Source: Bryum argenteum
Lineage: Eukaryota; Streptophyta; Bryopsida; Bryales; Bryaceae
Assembly (NCBI GenBank): GCA_037043015.1
Contig: CM073330.1
Coordinates: 5,915,263 to 5,979,262 of the forward strand
DNA: 64,000 nucleotides
Direction: 5' to 3'
Shown here: positions 22,732 to 34,699 of the stretch, in pieces
How the letters are laid out: every line of letters starts with the position of its first letter
Numbering within the stretch: the first letter of the stretch is position 1
Made by a program: the position numbers and the translations under genes
The notes under the pieces: model-generated
Database searches by the model: none
What the model saw: the letters and a program-made list of their open reading frames with translations, nothing else
Told to the model about the DNA's origin: nothing

Positions 22732-23099
22732 TAAGGTGTGTTTAGAGTATGTTTAGTAGGCTGCGTGAAAATCTTGTAGGTGCTGTTGGGCCGGGCATCG
22801 CAACCCCACCGGAGTCCCGGAGAGAGAGCAGAGGAAAAGGCGGCCCACTAATCACATTTGGTGACAAGCCGGTTATGATAGAAATTCTTTTCTCCTAATA
22901 GAGTCTCTGCCACGTGGCACTCTCTAATGGTTAATGAGGAGGCTAAAATGTGAATGAAGGCAAGGGATGACTTATGGTTATTTTTTTGTAAGTTAGGCAA
23001 TTTTTTGCACCAAGGATTTTTAGGGGTTAGATCCTTTATTTATGAAAATCGTTCAATTCTTTTTGTATAACTAATTTGCTTGCAAATTTGCCCACTCAC

Positions 23100-23450
23100 A
23101 CAACTTTCTTTCATGACAAAACTCTGCACAACTTTCTTTCATGACGAAACTCCACACAGTTTTCTCCCATGACTAAACTCTCCACACAATTTTCTCCCAT
23201 GACAAAACTCCACACAATTTACTCCCCACAGTTTTCTCCCATGACGAAACTCTACACAACTTTCTCCCATGACGAAACCCCACACAATTTTCTCTCGTGA
23301 CAAAACTCCACACACTTTTCTTCCATGACAAAACTCCACACAATTATCTCCCGTGCAAAACTCCACACACTTTTCTTCCATGACGTGAAACTCAACACAA
23401 TTCTCTCCCATGACGAAACTCCACACAATTTTCTTTCATGACGAAACTCG
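23100..23450. repeat. 28-33-bp minisatellite, about eleven units
   Basis: The unit reads 'acacaattttctcccatgac' followed by 'gaaactcc', with variable length and substitutions. Its open reading frame on the minus strand is a by-product of the repeat. Confidence 0.9.
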
Positions 23451-23844
23451 CCGCATACTGATGCTCACACTGAAACTTGCTCCGACTCCTTTATATTATA
23501 TTATATTAGAGCAAGTTGAGAACAGGCTTTATACAGCCAAAGGTGATGACCATGTAGTCAAAAGCAGAGACTTTGGTGAAAGACTGAAAGGCTGAAGCCA
23601 ATGAAGCAAGCGAAATGTCAAGAAAGACGTGCCACTGGTTACAAAATGATGACAGAACTTCGAAGTTCGTTTGTTCTTTTCTTGCAATCCTGCATGTTTG
23701 ATGATTGATGATCCTGTGTACACATTGGAAAAATTATCTCTTATACTCCTTCGCTACTACCACCTCTTTCTAACTCAATTAATTACTCTAAGCCGTGAAT
23801 AAAATCATTGAAAGTACGTAGGGTCCATAATTTTAAGTACATGT

Positions 23845-24109
23845 CCATAACTTCATAGTCCACCCAACTATTGTGGGGTCCTTGGACCTTGTTGTATGGG
23901 TACCTCAAAGCCCTTTGGGGGGATACTATGTCAAGTATCTTCAAGGCACCAGTAACTAGCTAGAAACTAGCATAGTTATAGTGTTCATCCTCGAGAGGGC
24001 GAAGTAGTATAATTCTAATTTCCCCTTGTTTGGTGACCATCGGGTTATTAGCATTACGAACGAACACTTCATTCACGTCGCCCCCTTAGAAAGGGACAGG
24101 AGTTTCTAT
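23845..24109 (+). mobile_element. 5'-truncated tRNA-derived SINE
   Basis: It matches the body and tail of the full-length copies at 33.7 and 59.4 kb but lacks the tRNA-like head. It is flanked by a 20-bp duplication (23825-23844 and 24110-24129; 'aagtacatgt' at the right end of each) with two mismatches, which fixes both ends and indicates target-primed insertion. Confidence 0.85.
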
Positions 24110-24400
24110 CCATAAATTCAAGTACATGTTAGTTTAATTTAAAGTTACATTGATTGGTTGGACAAATAAAGTAAGTAGGTTAAAAAATAATAATCTGAAG
24201 TACATGTAAGAGATGTCTTATCCTGCAAATGTGCTGTCAGACAGACATGTTTTCGTCTCTAGCAAAGTTGTATGATATGAATGTGACTCATCCAAAGCCA
24301 CCGTCTGCTTCCAGCTGGTAACATACATGCAATCATCCTTCAAGCAACTCTCTCCCTCCCTCTCTGCTGTGAACACTTAACACAAGCACAATTCTAGTAA

Positions 24401-24844
24401 GAGCATTCGCACCGGCGGTCCTCAAGCGTGTAAATCACGAACTATCGAGGGGGTTGAGCGGTGCGGCATCAGCGCTCCAAACCCTGTCCTTATTCAAGCT
24501 TGCGAGCTCCAAAATATGACACTTGTTGAGTCGTGCAAGGGCCCTCTAGCTTTTTTATCGGGTGATTGATGTGTGATTAATGCTTATTAGTGGGTAGGTT
24601 AGGGCTTCTCGGTGCAGAATCTTTTTTACGAATTGCAATGGCAGTTATATACACTATTTCCGGCTCCCCTTTATGGACCCAAACAAGATGAGGGAGATAA
24701 AGGCCCTAAAGTTGCCACGTGGACCTACTAGAATAGCGCGTCCGGGTTCGTGGAGCAGTGCAGGGCGCTCAAGTGAAAGCATTAAGCGGGCGCATCAAGA
24801 CTCCGCTTTGAAGCCCGGGTTGAGGACCTCAGGTAGGGATGCTC
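24401..24844. mobile_element. Tourist-like MITE, second copy type
   Basis: The ends GAGCATTCGCACC and (reverse complement) GAGCATCCCTACC, followed by related 'ggtcctcaa' on both sides, form imperfect inverted repeats. TAA flanks both ends (24398-24400, 24845-24847). The element is 444 bp with a GC-rich interior and no transposase. Confidence 0.8.
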
Positions 24845-25475
24845 TAAGGTGTTCAAAAATGGCTCTATTTTCCTGAGCTATCTTGGTACTAGGCTATGAT
24901 TTTATTACTTGGGTGTGACGTTACTTGACTACTTGGTCAATTAATTAGCTTCTAGTGATCTAAAAAATTAGTTAGTTGGTCCTTGTCACTTGAGTTCTCA
25001 AAGATATTGGTAAATGTGGCTTCTTAGTTCTTGACTCTAATATGTGGGATTGAGAAGTGAGATTGCTAGCTCTGGCAGTATACTCCTAGAGGTAGTTCTA
25101 GTAAGACCTCTTCTTAGATTGTGGGAAATACAAAATATTCCCCACCCCCCCCTAGCTTTTGGCTTGGGTGTTGATGTAATGCTCAAATGATTAATACATT
25201 GCTTGGTTTAGAAAAGAAAAATAATGTAATGGATCAATTTTCAACAAGTGAATTGCATACAAATGTTACTAGTGCAAGCAATTTTAGTGCATGAGAAAAA
25301 TTAGTAGAAATTTATAGCAAGTGGAAATCAATCATCATTTCTGAACTCTTCTACGATTAGTTATGACTTTTTGAAGTTGGAAATATAGATGTTATTAGAG
25401 TGGTGCCATAAAAGTGACATCGTATAATATCTACAGTGAAGACTTGGTATTTTTATATGACATTACTATCAAGTA

Positions 25476-26044
25476 CAGTGGGGTACCAATCAAAATGTCG
25501 TTTCTGACTCTGCAGTGAGAAAAAATTCAGCACTGCCAACTTTGAAAGCCTCGTGAGAGCTCAAAAATTGGTATTTTAACTCGAAATTTTTAAGAAAGGT
25601 TTATCTTTAAGTTAATTACATGTATGCCAAATTTCAAGGCCAAACGTTTCACTGAAAAAAAGTTATTCAAAATCTACCAACATTGGTAGCTGCGGAATTT
25701 TTTTCACTGCTGCCAACTTTGACAGCGTCCCAAAGATTGAATAAATTTTTTATTACCATGAAATTCTTGGACCAAAAACCTCTTTAGGTTAAGAACATAT
25801 GAAAAAAAATTCAAGGCCAAAAGATTAATAAAAAAAAAGAAATCCACATTCTACCAACATGTGTAGTTGTGGGAAACAAATGGGGGAAACCATTTTGTTG
25901 CTACCAACTTTGACACCCTCCCCACGGTTGAGAAATTGTCTATTTACCATGAAATTTTTGGCACAATATGCTCTTTATGATGCCAACATTCATACCAAAT
26001 TTCAAGGTCAAAAATTATATATATAAAAAAAAACATTTACAATC
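25476..26044 (+). repeat. Left terminal inverted repeat of the Tc1-like element
   Basis: It pairs with 27689-28255 over nearly its whole length, ending at 'catttacaatc'. Sub-repeats recur at roughly 25530, 25705 and 25895. Confidence 0.9.
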
Positions 26045-26174
26045 ACAACGTGTATGTCTTCCTTTTGCCTCAATCACTTTGCTTGTAACCTAGAGGGCAT
26101 AGAATGACATAGTTGAAGGAGCTTTGTATCATTGATTAACCTCCACTCTCTTTCAATAACTACCTTCAAGTCAC

Positions 26175-27047
26175 CTAAATTTTTGGACATATGGGGCCAT
26201 GTTGCACAACATCTTTCACAATCTTCCAAAGGTTTTCAATTGGATTGAGATCGGGAGAATTTGCAGGTCAATCGAGCTTCTCCAAAAGGTGTGTTTGTCT
26301 CCATTCATCACATACTTTGCTACGATGAACGGGTGCGCCATCTTCCATGAGTAGTCCGTGTGGCACTCTACTCATAAAATGAAGCAACTCGACATTGTAA
26401 ACCATTTCAACAAAATCCTTACCAGAACGTCTATCATTGGACATAAAAACAAGTTGTGACTTTTGCCCTCCAAAGAAATGCACCCCAAATCATCAAAGAA
26501 GTTCTTCCACTCTTAAAAGTTGGAACTATACAACTTGATGCATAGCGCTCATATGCATTTCTCCAAAATGAATCTATTTAGAAATTTTTCCAACTTCAAA
26601 GGTAGACTCATATGTCCAAACAACTCTCTCCCATTCTTTTATAGTCCACCCACAATACTTTTGAGCAAATGCCAATCGTTTAGACATGTGACAATGTGTC
26701 GAAATGGTTTTTTAACAAATCGTCAAAAATGCCATTCTCATGTAAGGCCCTTCGAATAGTCGATCTAGACACTTGAGTAGAGCATATGTTAGTGATCTCA
26801 GAGTGTGTCGAGGTCGATGAGTTTTTGAAACACGTATACTAGCACGAACATCTCTATCACTAAGTTTTTCAAAGATGACTTCCACTACAAGGTTTTGCAC
26901 TTATAGGTTCCATTTTCTCAAAATCTTTTCACTATCCTCTCGAACTGTTCTAACATGGACACTAACAATAGATGCAATGTCAACTCCTGTTTTCCTTGCC
27001 TCACTCAAACCTACTATACGAGCTTGAGTTTCATCCGAAATGACCAT
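26175..27047 (-). pseudogene. Broken Tc1-type (DD34E) transposase
   Basis: Reading the minus strand with frame changes gives, in order, an N-terminal helix-turn-helix start (MVISDETQARIVGLSEA), a middle KRLAFAQKYCGWTIKEWERV and a catalytic region. WTYESTF stands where W-D-E-S is expected, so the first catalytic Asp appears to be Tyr. LLMEDGAPVHRSK carries the second Asp, and PANSPDLNPIEN carries the Glu. Counting the stop as one residue, 34 positions separate the second Asp from the Glu, the Tc1 spacing. Damage includes a TGA at 26268-26270 where Trp is expected before PANSPDLN, a frame change near 26895, and several stops at about 26500-26720. It cannot be active. Confidence 0.88.
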
Positions 27048-27688
27048 CACTCACCATCATCCCGCCTCACAACCTTCACTCAATCACCATACCTCACCGG
27101 TCACCACAAATCATCCATTAAAACTTAAAACCCATTCGGAATGCGTAAATAAATAAGTAACTTACAAGGTGGCTTGTCCTCTAAATTGCACCACACTCAT
27201 CTCACATACCTCACCAATCGGTTGTTAAGTCCCTTTTCTAGGTAACTCGAATGGAATGAAGTTCCGTGTGAGAGAGACATACCTCACTAGTCACCACAGG
27301 CATCTCATATACCTCGGAAATCATACCTCATACATTCATTCCATGCCTCATTCTCTCAATTAACTCATGTCATACAACATCACTTATTTCTCTCATCAAT
27401 CCACATAAATCCACCTCCTATAATGCTTCATTGCAAATGCAAGCAATCTTGTTGAGAGAAAAAATCTTCTTCATGCACGTATGGTCTCCAATTTTTGAAC
27501 AAGTGCACTTTTTGAGATGTGACAAGTGCACACAACTAAATTTGGCTATCCTTGATTTTTTTGAGAAGCATCTATGATTAGAGATTGCATCATCTTGAAA
27601 ATTTCAATCTAGAAGCATGATTGTATGACAGACTTCAACCATTTCAATATCTTTGATAAAAGGTATCTTACAACTACACACAATGGTA

Positions 27689-28255
27689 GATTGTAAATGT
27701 TTTTTTTTATATATATAATTTTTGACCTTGAAATTTGGTATGAATGTTGGCATCATAAAGAGCATATTGTGCCAAAAATTTCATGGTAAATAGACAATTT
27801 CTCAACCGTGGGGAGGGTGTCAAAGTTGGTAGCAACAAAATGGTTTCCCCCATTTGTTTCCCACAACTACACATGTTGGTAGAATGTGGATTTCTTTTTT
27901 TTATTAATCTTTTGGCCTTGAATTTTTTTCATATGTTCTTAACCTAAAGAGGTTTTTGGTCCAAGAATTTCATGGTAATAAAAAATTTATTCAATCTTTG
28001 GGACGCTGTCAAAGTTGGCAGCAGTGAAAAAAATTCCGCAGCTACCAATGTTGGTAGATTTTGAATAACTTTTTTTCAGTGAAACGTTTGGCCTTGAAAT
28101 TTGGCATACATGTAATTAACTTAAAGATAAACCTTTCTTAAAAATTTCGAGTTAAAATACCAATTTTTGAGCTCTCACGAGGCTTTCAAAGTTGGCAGTG
28201 CTGAATTTTTTCTCACTGCAGAGTCAGAAACGACATTTTGATTGGTACCCCACTG
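27689..28255 (-). repeat. Right terminal inverted repeat of the Tc1-like element
   Basis: It is the mirror of the left repeat, starting at 'gattgtaaatg' and ending at CAGTG/TA. The high identity of the two arms contrasts with the decayed transposase. Confidence 0.9.
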
Positions 28256-28257
28256 TA

Positions 28258-28632
28258 CATGTGACGGAAGATTAATATAGCTCCATTATGAGACCTACTC
28301 CACTTTAGACCACTTTACTATCACACATGAAGGGAAGAGCACAAGCCTCCTGAAAGGGGAAGGGCAGGAGCACCTTCTTTCACCTACTGATGTTGATTCG
28401 CAGAATATTTGAAGCCAGAATTAAATCACTTGATTTGGTAGAATTTTGAAGAATGAAATCAAATGTTGTCCAAAAAGAGCGTTTGCGTTTTTATTAGATT
28501 TTGTTTTCTTGTTTATTTTGTACCTAGTTTTGATTCAGTGCACTTTTCTGGTGCTTTGGAATCAGTTCGATTCTTTCAAGCTATGTTTGTTCTTTCTGGA
28601 GATTCTTAGGGATACACTATTTATGCATTTCA

Positions 28633-28663
<31 letters not shown>

Positions 28664-30551
28664 CAATGTAAAAATGCTTCTATCCATGTTTGTACGTTTT
28701 ATTGGAGGATAAAGTATTTTTATAAATAATTTGATTTTTTGAACTGTCCACCAAATTTTTACTCTAAGATCGACCTAGGGACTAAACTCAAAAATGCATG
28801 ATTTTGATGGTTTTCTGAGTTTGGTGCACAGTCCGCAACGTGATGTGCGGAAGATCGAGGAATTTGGTCTCTAGTTTACATTTAGTCCCCAGTTTGGTGC
28901 ATTTGGTCCCCAGTCCGTTCTACTTAGCGGATAACTAAAAATAGGGCACGAAACTAAGGACTAAGGACCAACTGGGAACTACTTAGCGGATTTCTCTATT
29001 ATGTGAGTCAAATTTGAGTAATGAGGCCTCATAGATTGTGAGATCATATCATATTAGTACTTTAAAAATATCACAAAGTCTTAGCATTTTCACAAATAGA
29101 CTTGTTGCGATGAAAAAATCACCAACTACCATTGTCCCGTTGTATATGTGATTCATCTCCTTTCGATCGTTTCTACTCTACATGAGTTCGGCACATAGCT
29201 TTCATGTCAGAAAGTCAAAATAATGACTTTTGACTGAAAAGTTGAAATACTATGCAATTGTAACAAAGATATATTGAGGATGAATTGTTCTAGATTGTTC
29301 AAAACTTGTATGATATGAATTGAAACCCAACCAAAGTGTTAAGTTTTTACATATGCATTCAAAATTGGTGATTATAATATTCAAAATTATTCCCCAAAAA
29401 ATGTGCACATTTCAATGGGCACTTTTAATGAAACCCTTGTTCAAGATGTTTTTTTTCATCTTGATAACACCATATAAAAATAAAAATATAAAAAAAAATT
29501 AAAAAAAAATAAATCTTTGTGTAAAAAATGGCCTTGCAATGATAAAAATTTCCCCAAAATTAATGAAGATCAAGGGAAAAAACATGTCCAAAACTAGGCC
29601 CCTTTCACGAAAATGGATGTGATAACCTCCTCACATCTTCAATAGCATTATTTAAGGTTTCTATTTCAGATTCAAATTCCAAATTGGAATCCAACCCAAG
29701 AAAGAAATTGAAATCTAACCGTGGATAAAAGAGAAACTTCTCCTTAAATCCATGTATTCTTTTGAAGTTTTTTCTAGATAATAACATCGTTGCAAATCCA
29801 ACCCCTAATTAATTCAATGCACAAATCTATAAACTACAAAGTTGTTGGATTCATTTTGAGGTCATACTTATGCAAAAGAAATTCATGAAAAACTAAATTG
29901 GACTTTACATAACTGGCTTGCAATAGTAAAACATGCCCCATGTTTAAAAACCCATAAACAAGAGTTGTTTTCACTTAATTGCATGCCATCAATTTAAACT
30001 TCATTGTATGGGTTTGCATTTTCAAAAACCATTTTTTTTTAATCCAAAGTTTGTTTTCAACAAAATTTGTTGAACTGGATTCCAGTCAATTCTAGTTTGT
30101 GTAGTAAAATAATTTAATCCGTCCAAAATGGTATGAATTTGCAGCATGCATTTTGAAATATTAGCAGCTATTGTTGTAGGTTTTTCCAACATGGGCAAGT
30201 TCTACGATTACAAGCCAATCATGTGAAAATCAAAATTAGTTTATCAAAATTTATTTTACATAATCATGATCTTAACCTCATAAGGCATCGAATGTAGAGA
30301 AATGAAATTGTAGATGGAAGGCAACAATTTTCAAGAGCCATAACTTCTTTATGCAAGGTCCGTTTTGGATAAAATCACTTGAGTTAGGTCCCAAATCAAG
30401 TGTAGTTTGTGTGGTAAAAATTGCAGACCCCTAAAATACAGTATGAATTAATGGCCAGCATTTTAGTGAAGACAACTCTTGGTTTTAAGTTTCCAAGCAT
30501 GGGGATTTCCCATTGCAAGACAAATTATCCAATTTCATGTCCACTAGAAAA
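28258..30551. other. AT-rich intergenic DNA
   Basis: It holds a poly-T tract (28635-28663), a short segment with internal 'ggtccccagt/ttagtccccag' repeats (28770-28990), an A-rich patch near 29475-29515, and a dispersed repeat copy at 30290-30520 shared with 17.4 kb. No gene was found. Confidence 0.55.
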
Positions 30552-30566
30552 GTGCAAGAAACTATG

Positions 30567-30878
30567 AGGAGGTCGTGGGTTCTAAATCCCATGCCGGTGT
30601 GGTGCTCACCACTATAGTCCACCCAACTATTGTGGGAGGTCCTTGGACCTTGTTGTATGGGTACCTCAAAGCCCTTTGGGGGGATACTATGTCAAGTATC
30701 TTCAAGGCACTAGTAACTAGGCTAAAAACTAGCGTAGTTATAGTGTCCACCCTCGAGAGGGGGAAGTAGTATTGTTCTAATTTCCCCTTGTCCGGTGGCC
30801 ATTGGGATATTAGCATAATGAACAGACACTTCATTCACGCCGGCCCCTTAGAAAGGACTAGAGTTTCTACCTATCTAC
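30567..30878 (+). mobile_element. tRNA-derived SINE, head-truncated copy
   Basis: It begins inside the tRNA-like head at the box-B region (GTGGGTTCTAAATCCC) and runs through the family body to 'tttctacctatcta'. A 15-bp duplication flanks it: GTGCAAGAAACTATG at 30552-30566 and GTGCAGGAAACTATG at 30879-30893. Confidence 0.88.
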
Positions 30879-30893
30879 GTGCAGGAAACTATG

Positions 30894-33639
30894 GTAGCAG
30901 TGCCAAAAATGGCGCAGTGCCGAAAATGGAGCCCTAGTAATCTTGAGTCAGAGGTACATAATAGATTCCCCACGCAATAGTATCATGTACTCACTGCAGA
31001 CATTATAGGGTATCTTTTTAGGGCACCATTTTAGGAACACCTATACTTTCAACTTCAAAAATTCATAACTCATTGTAGAAGAGTCCAAAAATGATGATTC
31101 CACTTGCTCTATTCTTCTACTAGTTTTCCCCAATCACCAAAATTGCTTGTACTGGTGACATCCCTGTAGATTTCTCGTGCTGAAAATTGAGCCATTATAG
31201 AGCACCATACCATAATGTGTGAGAAAGTTTAGGGTGGAAGTGGGAGTGATTAGCGCAAGAAAAAGAGTCTACAAAGAAAGGCCTTTGGCACCTCCAAGAG
31301 CTGAGGCAGCAAAGCAAAAGGGAAGGGTGCCTGGGAGCTCAAAAAGGAGCTGACGGAGGGCCAGGGGACGTGGGATACTTCGAGGTGAGGCCAGTCAACA
31401 CCACACTTGCCACAATGCCAAGTGGATCACACAAACCCCCTCACCGAGACTTTTTCGAAAAATACAAAAACCATACATCAAAATTTGAACCAATTGCAGT
31501 AATGTATGATCCCCACAATCCCAAAAAAGCAAATAAACAAACAAGCCCCCACCACCGCGCAGTCAATCAATCCAGACAGATGCTGATACTCTTGCTACCA
31601 ACCCTCCAATCCAAATCTCAGTGCACCTCTCCCACAATCAGTACGCCCTATTTTCAAAAAAGTGCTACTAACCCACCTATTTTCAGTAACACCCCCCTCT
31701 CCGAGGAGGACAGCCGCTCTACCCGTCTTGGGAGTCACGCTCGTATTTTCAGTAAGTTAACACTCCCTCTCCGAGGAGGAGCTGCTACAGTACTACCCGT
31801 CTTGGGAGTCACGCCCGGTTTTTGGTTGGAGTCTACAACCTTTTCAATCCCCCACATTCCAATGGAGATTTGCCCCACCCCTACCCGTTTTTCGAGCCCA
31901 TTGATGCAAAAAGCATATTCCGTCTCTTGCTATCCACCACAAGTTAACATTCCCTCTTTGCACACTCTTTTAAAAAATTTCAATTTTTGGGGTGTTCATT
32001 GTTTGTGGTGGTCCATGTGATTTTTGTTTTTTGACAAAAATTATGGTGTTGTTGCTGTCCTTGGTGCGAATACGGTACCCAAACCTCCCTCTTTCCTCAA
32101 GGTTTGGGTGGTCAAAATCTCATGTTCAATTGGAACAAGTGCAACAATGGTTGATTGTTTCCTTTTTATGTGGATTGTTGTATTCGCTTTTTCAAACAAA
32201 TATCTTTGTAGTCAATCGAGGTTCAGTCTTATATGCTTTGTTTGTTGTCATGCGTGCTTCCCTTTCTTCACGTCCAAGATCGGCTAATGTACCAATTCAA
32301 ATTTTTTGGTGCTTGAACTTGGGTATAAACTCTTGAATGATGCTTTATGTGATTCAATAAATATTAGTAGATTATTTTGGATGCTTGAGGTCAATATTGG
32401 GATTTGAAGAAGTTGGAGATGTTGTCAACACATGTAGCAAACAAGAGCTTCACTAAAATTTGTTGTCATGTGCGCCCTCCTTTCTTCACGTCGAAGAATG
32501 GCTAATGTACGGATGCAAATTTATTGGGGCTTGAACTCGAGTATAAACTCGTGGATGATGCTTAAGATGCTTTAATTAGTATCGGAAGAGTATATGGATG
32601 CTTGAGGCCAATATTGGGATTTGAAGAAGTTGGGGATGTTATCAAAAGATGTAAAAGACAAGAGCTTTACTATAAGATCAACAATTGCACTGTAGATAGG
32701 TATAGAAAATTAGTTAAGATTGTATGACATGAATTGATAAAATTGAAACCATGTCATTACCATTGAACATGTGATATTGTTGTAGAAAAAGAGTAACAAT
32801 ATGGGCATAGATGGCCAAAATTGAGGACATGTAATTTTAGCATTGTGATAGAATATACTTCTAATTGCCTTTGAGGAGGAGAAGGCTGATATTGACAATC
32901 TTTTATAAATATTGTGATAAAATATATTTCTCATTGCCTTAACCCCCAAACGGAGAAGCTCTACAATAACCCTCCATACGCTCATATCTAAAGAGTTTTG
33001 AAGAATCCAAGTGTAGGATCTTGAATGTTTATAGTTGTCTACCCATCAATTTTTATCAAATTTCACCACATGGGATCTTGAGATACACTGACTCAAAGTT
33101 TCATTTTTTGTAAAAACAACATATCTCTTCTTTGGGCCTCTCTCTCCTTTAAGGGGGTTGAAATAAATAACAGATATTTTCTTTCTCGAAAAATTCATTG
33201 TTGGTAATATCTCACATGAACCCATATTGAGCATATGATATAAAAGTTAGATGCTAGAATATTATAAAATCCAGTTTCTAGTTAGTTAAAGGCAGTAAAT
33301 TACATCATCATCATCATCAAGTACAATAGCACCACCGCATAAATAAATCCTTTTTAAGGGAAAAAGGGGGCTTTACAAAATCCGGTACGAAAGTACACTC
33401 AAATGAACTGAAAACAAGGGATAGATGCGCAGCACTTAGGCTTGCATGCTTCAAAGCTGAACACATGCAATTCAATCCCCTTTACAGTGAATGAAGAAAA
33501 GAAAGTGATATCACTATGTCATACTAATTTCAAATATAGTATTGCTCTCTTTATCTCTCTTTTAACTCTGTATGTAAACTCATTATGTCACATTTGCAAA
33601 TATCTGTTGGATATGGGTACCCTTAAAGCTCTTTGGGAG
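30894..33639. other. AT-rich intergenic DNA with local duplications
   Basis: A short direct duplication at about 31685-31820 repeats 'ctctccgaggagga' and 'cccgtcttgggagtcacgc'. A ~205-bp tandem duplication sits at about 32245-32660. A 216-codon open frame starting near 31370 has no recognisable domain and no ATG at its 5' end, so it is not called as a gene. Confidence 0.5.
32245..32660. repeat. Diverged ~205-bp tandem duplication
   Basis: Both units contain 'ccctttcttcacgtc', 'ggctaatgta', 'gcttgaactTGggtataaac'-like text and 'caatattgggatttgaagaa' in the same order. They differ by many substitutions and small indels. Confidence 0.8.
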
Positions 33640-33652
33640 ATAATAACATACA

Positions 33653-33988
33653 TATAGATAGGGGCCGGCCTAAATGAAGTGTCCGTTCGTAATGCTAATA
33701 TCCCGATGGCCACCGGACAAGGAGAAATTAGAACAATACTATTTCCCCCTCTCGAGGGTGGACACTATAACTACGCTAGTTTCTAGCCTAGTTACTAGTG
33801 CCTTGAAAATACTTGACATAGTATCCCCCCAAAGGGCTTTGAGGTACCCATACAACAATGTCCAAGGACCCCACAATAGTTGGGTGGACTATAGTGGTGA
33901 GCACCACGCCGGCATGGGGAATAGAACCCACGACCTCCTCATTGGGGGCCTGAGCCCTAACCACCAAGCCAAGGCTTGTGGTGCCTTC
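33653..33988 (-). mobile_element. tRNA-derived SINE, near full length
   Basis: In minus orientation the element starts with a tRNA-like head: box-A-like TGGCTTGGTGG and box-B-like GGGTTCTATTCCC. The conserved body follows, and it ends in 'cctatctat'. A 13-bp duplication ATAATAACATACA flanks it (33640-33652 and 33989-34001). Confidence 0.9.
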
Positions 33989-34149
33989 ATAATAACATAC
34001 ACCGTGTCACCGTGCGGTACTTAGACATTACATTGTTGAGTTCAAAGTAAAGTAGTGTCCCACTCCATTGCAAATATGTCCACATTACTTTAGAGAGTTC
34101 ATCATCGGAGCTAGTGGAAAAGTGTGGTATTTATACTACTCTCTCCATG

Positions 34150-34640
34150 AGTACGTCCACCAACAATGTCTCATTTTATCAAGTTTGGTGGAAACAGTTC
34201 GGTGGAAGTACCTCCGTCACTTCTCCACTAATATAGATAGTGTTGAAGATTATTGAAGAAAATTGTTATGATGGAGATGAATGTATACCACCTTGTTGAT
34301 GATGTGTGCCACAAATAGGGTAAATAGCGAGTATGTCCACCAAGGGTGTCTTATTTCACCAAGCTTGTGGAAACAGTTTGGTGGAAGTACCTCGTCACTT
34401 CTCGACTAATATAGATAGTGTTGAAGATTATTGAAGAAAATTGTTATGATGGAGATGAATATATGCCACCTTGTTGATGTGTGCCACAAATAGGGTAAAT
34501 AGCGAGTATGTCCACCAAGGGTGTCTTATTTCACCAAGCTTGTGGAAATACGAGTGGTGGTTGATGTGTGCCACTAATAGGGTAAATAGTGAGTATTTCC
34601 ACCATAGTGTCTTATTTCACGAGGCTTGTGGAAATACGAG
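34150..34640. repeat. ~180-bp tandem repeat, decaying copies
   Basis: Units beginning 'gagtatgtccaccaagggtg' or variants start at about 34150, 34329, 34504 and 34591; the last two are shorter by internal deletion. They share 'atatagatagtgttgaagat' and 'gtgccacaaatagggtaaat'. Confidence 0.88.
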
Positions 34641-34699
34641 CAGCGAGCGCAACACTTCAACACTTAGTTAATGAGTGTGAATCATACTTAGTTAATGAG

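Larger units (their letters stand above)
25476..28255 (-). mobile_element. Tc1-like DNA transposon with ~567-bp terminal inverted repeats
   Basis: The element starts CAGTGGGGTACCAATC and ends with the exact complement, flanked by TA on both sides (25474-25475 and 28256-28257), the Tc1/mariner target. The inverted repeats run from 25476 to about 26044 and from 28255 to about 27689 and are nearly identical. Each repeat contains about three degenerate ~180-bp direct repeats (recurring 'ccaactttgaca' and 'accatgaaattttTgg'-like text), an IR/DR-like layout. Between them lies a broken transposase on the minus strand. Total length is 2780 bp. Confidence 0.93.

Noticed and set aside
23139..23426. 95-codon repetitive open frame with VEF/HGRK repeats
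   Set aside because: By-product of the minisatellite; units vary in length and would shift frame.
25476..28255. Long palindrome as a microRNA or hairpin gene
   Set aside because: TA duplications and transposase remnants explain it as a transposon; small-RNA output is only a side possibility.
30562..30834. 90-codon open frame, also found at 33674 and 59465
   Set aside because: It is the antisense or sense reading of SINE copies, not a conserved protein gene.
31370..32020. 216-codon open frame
   Set aside because: No ATG start, no recognisable domain, composition of intergenic DNA, and it includes a local direct repeat.
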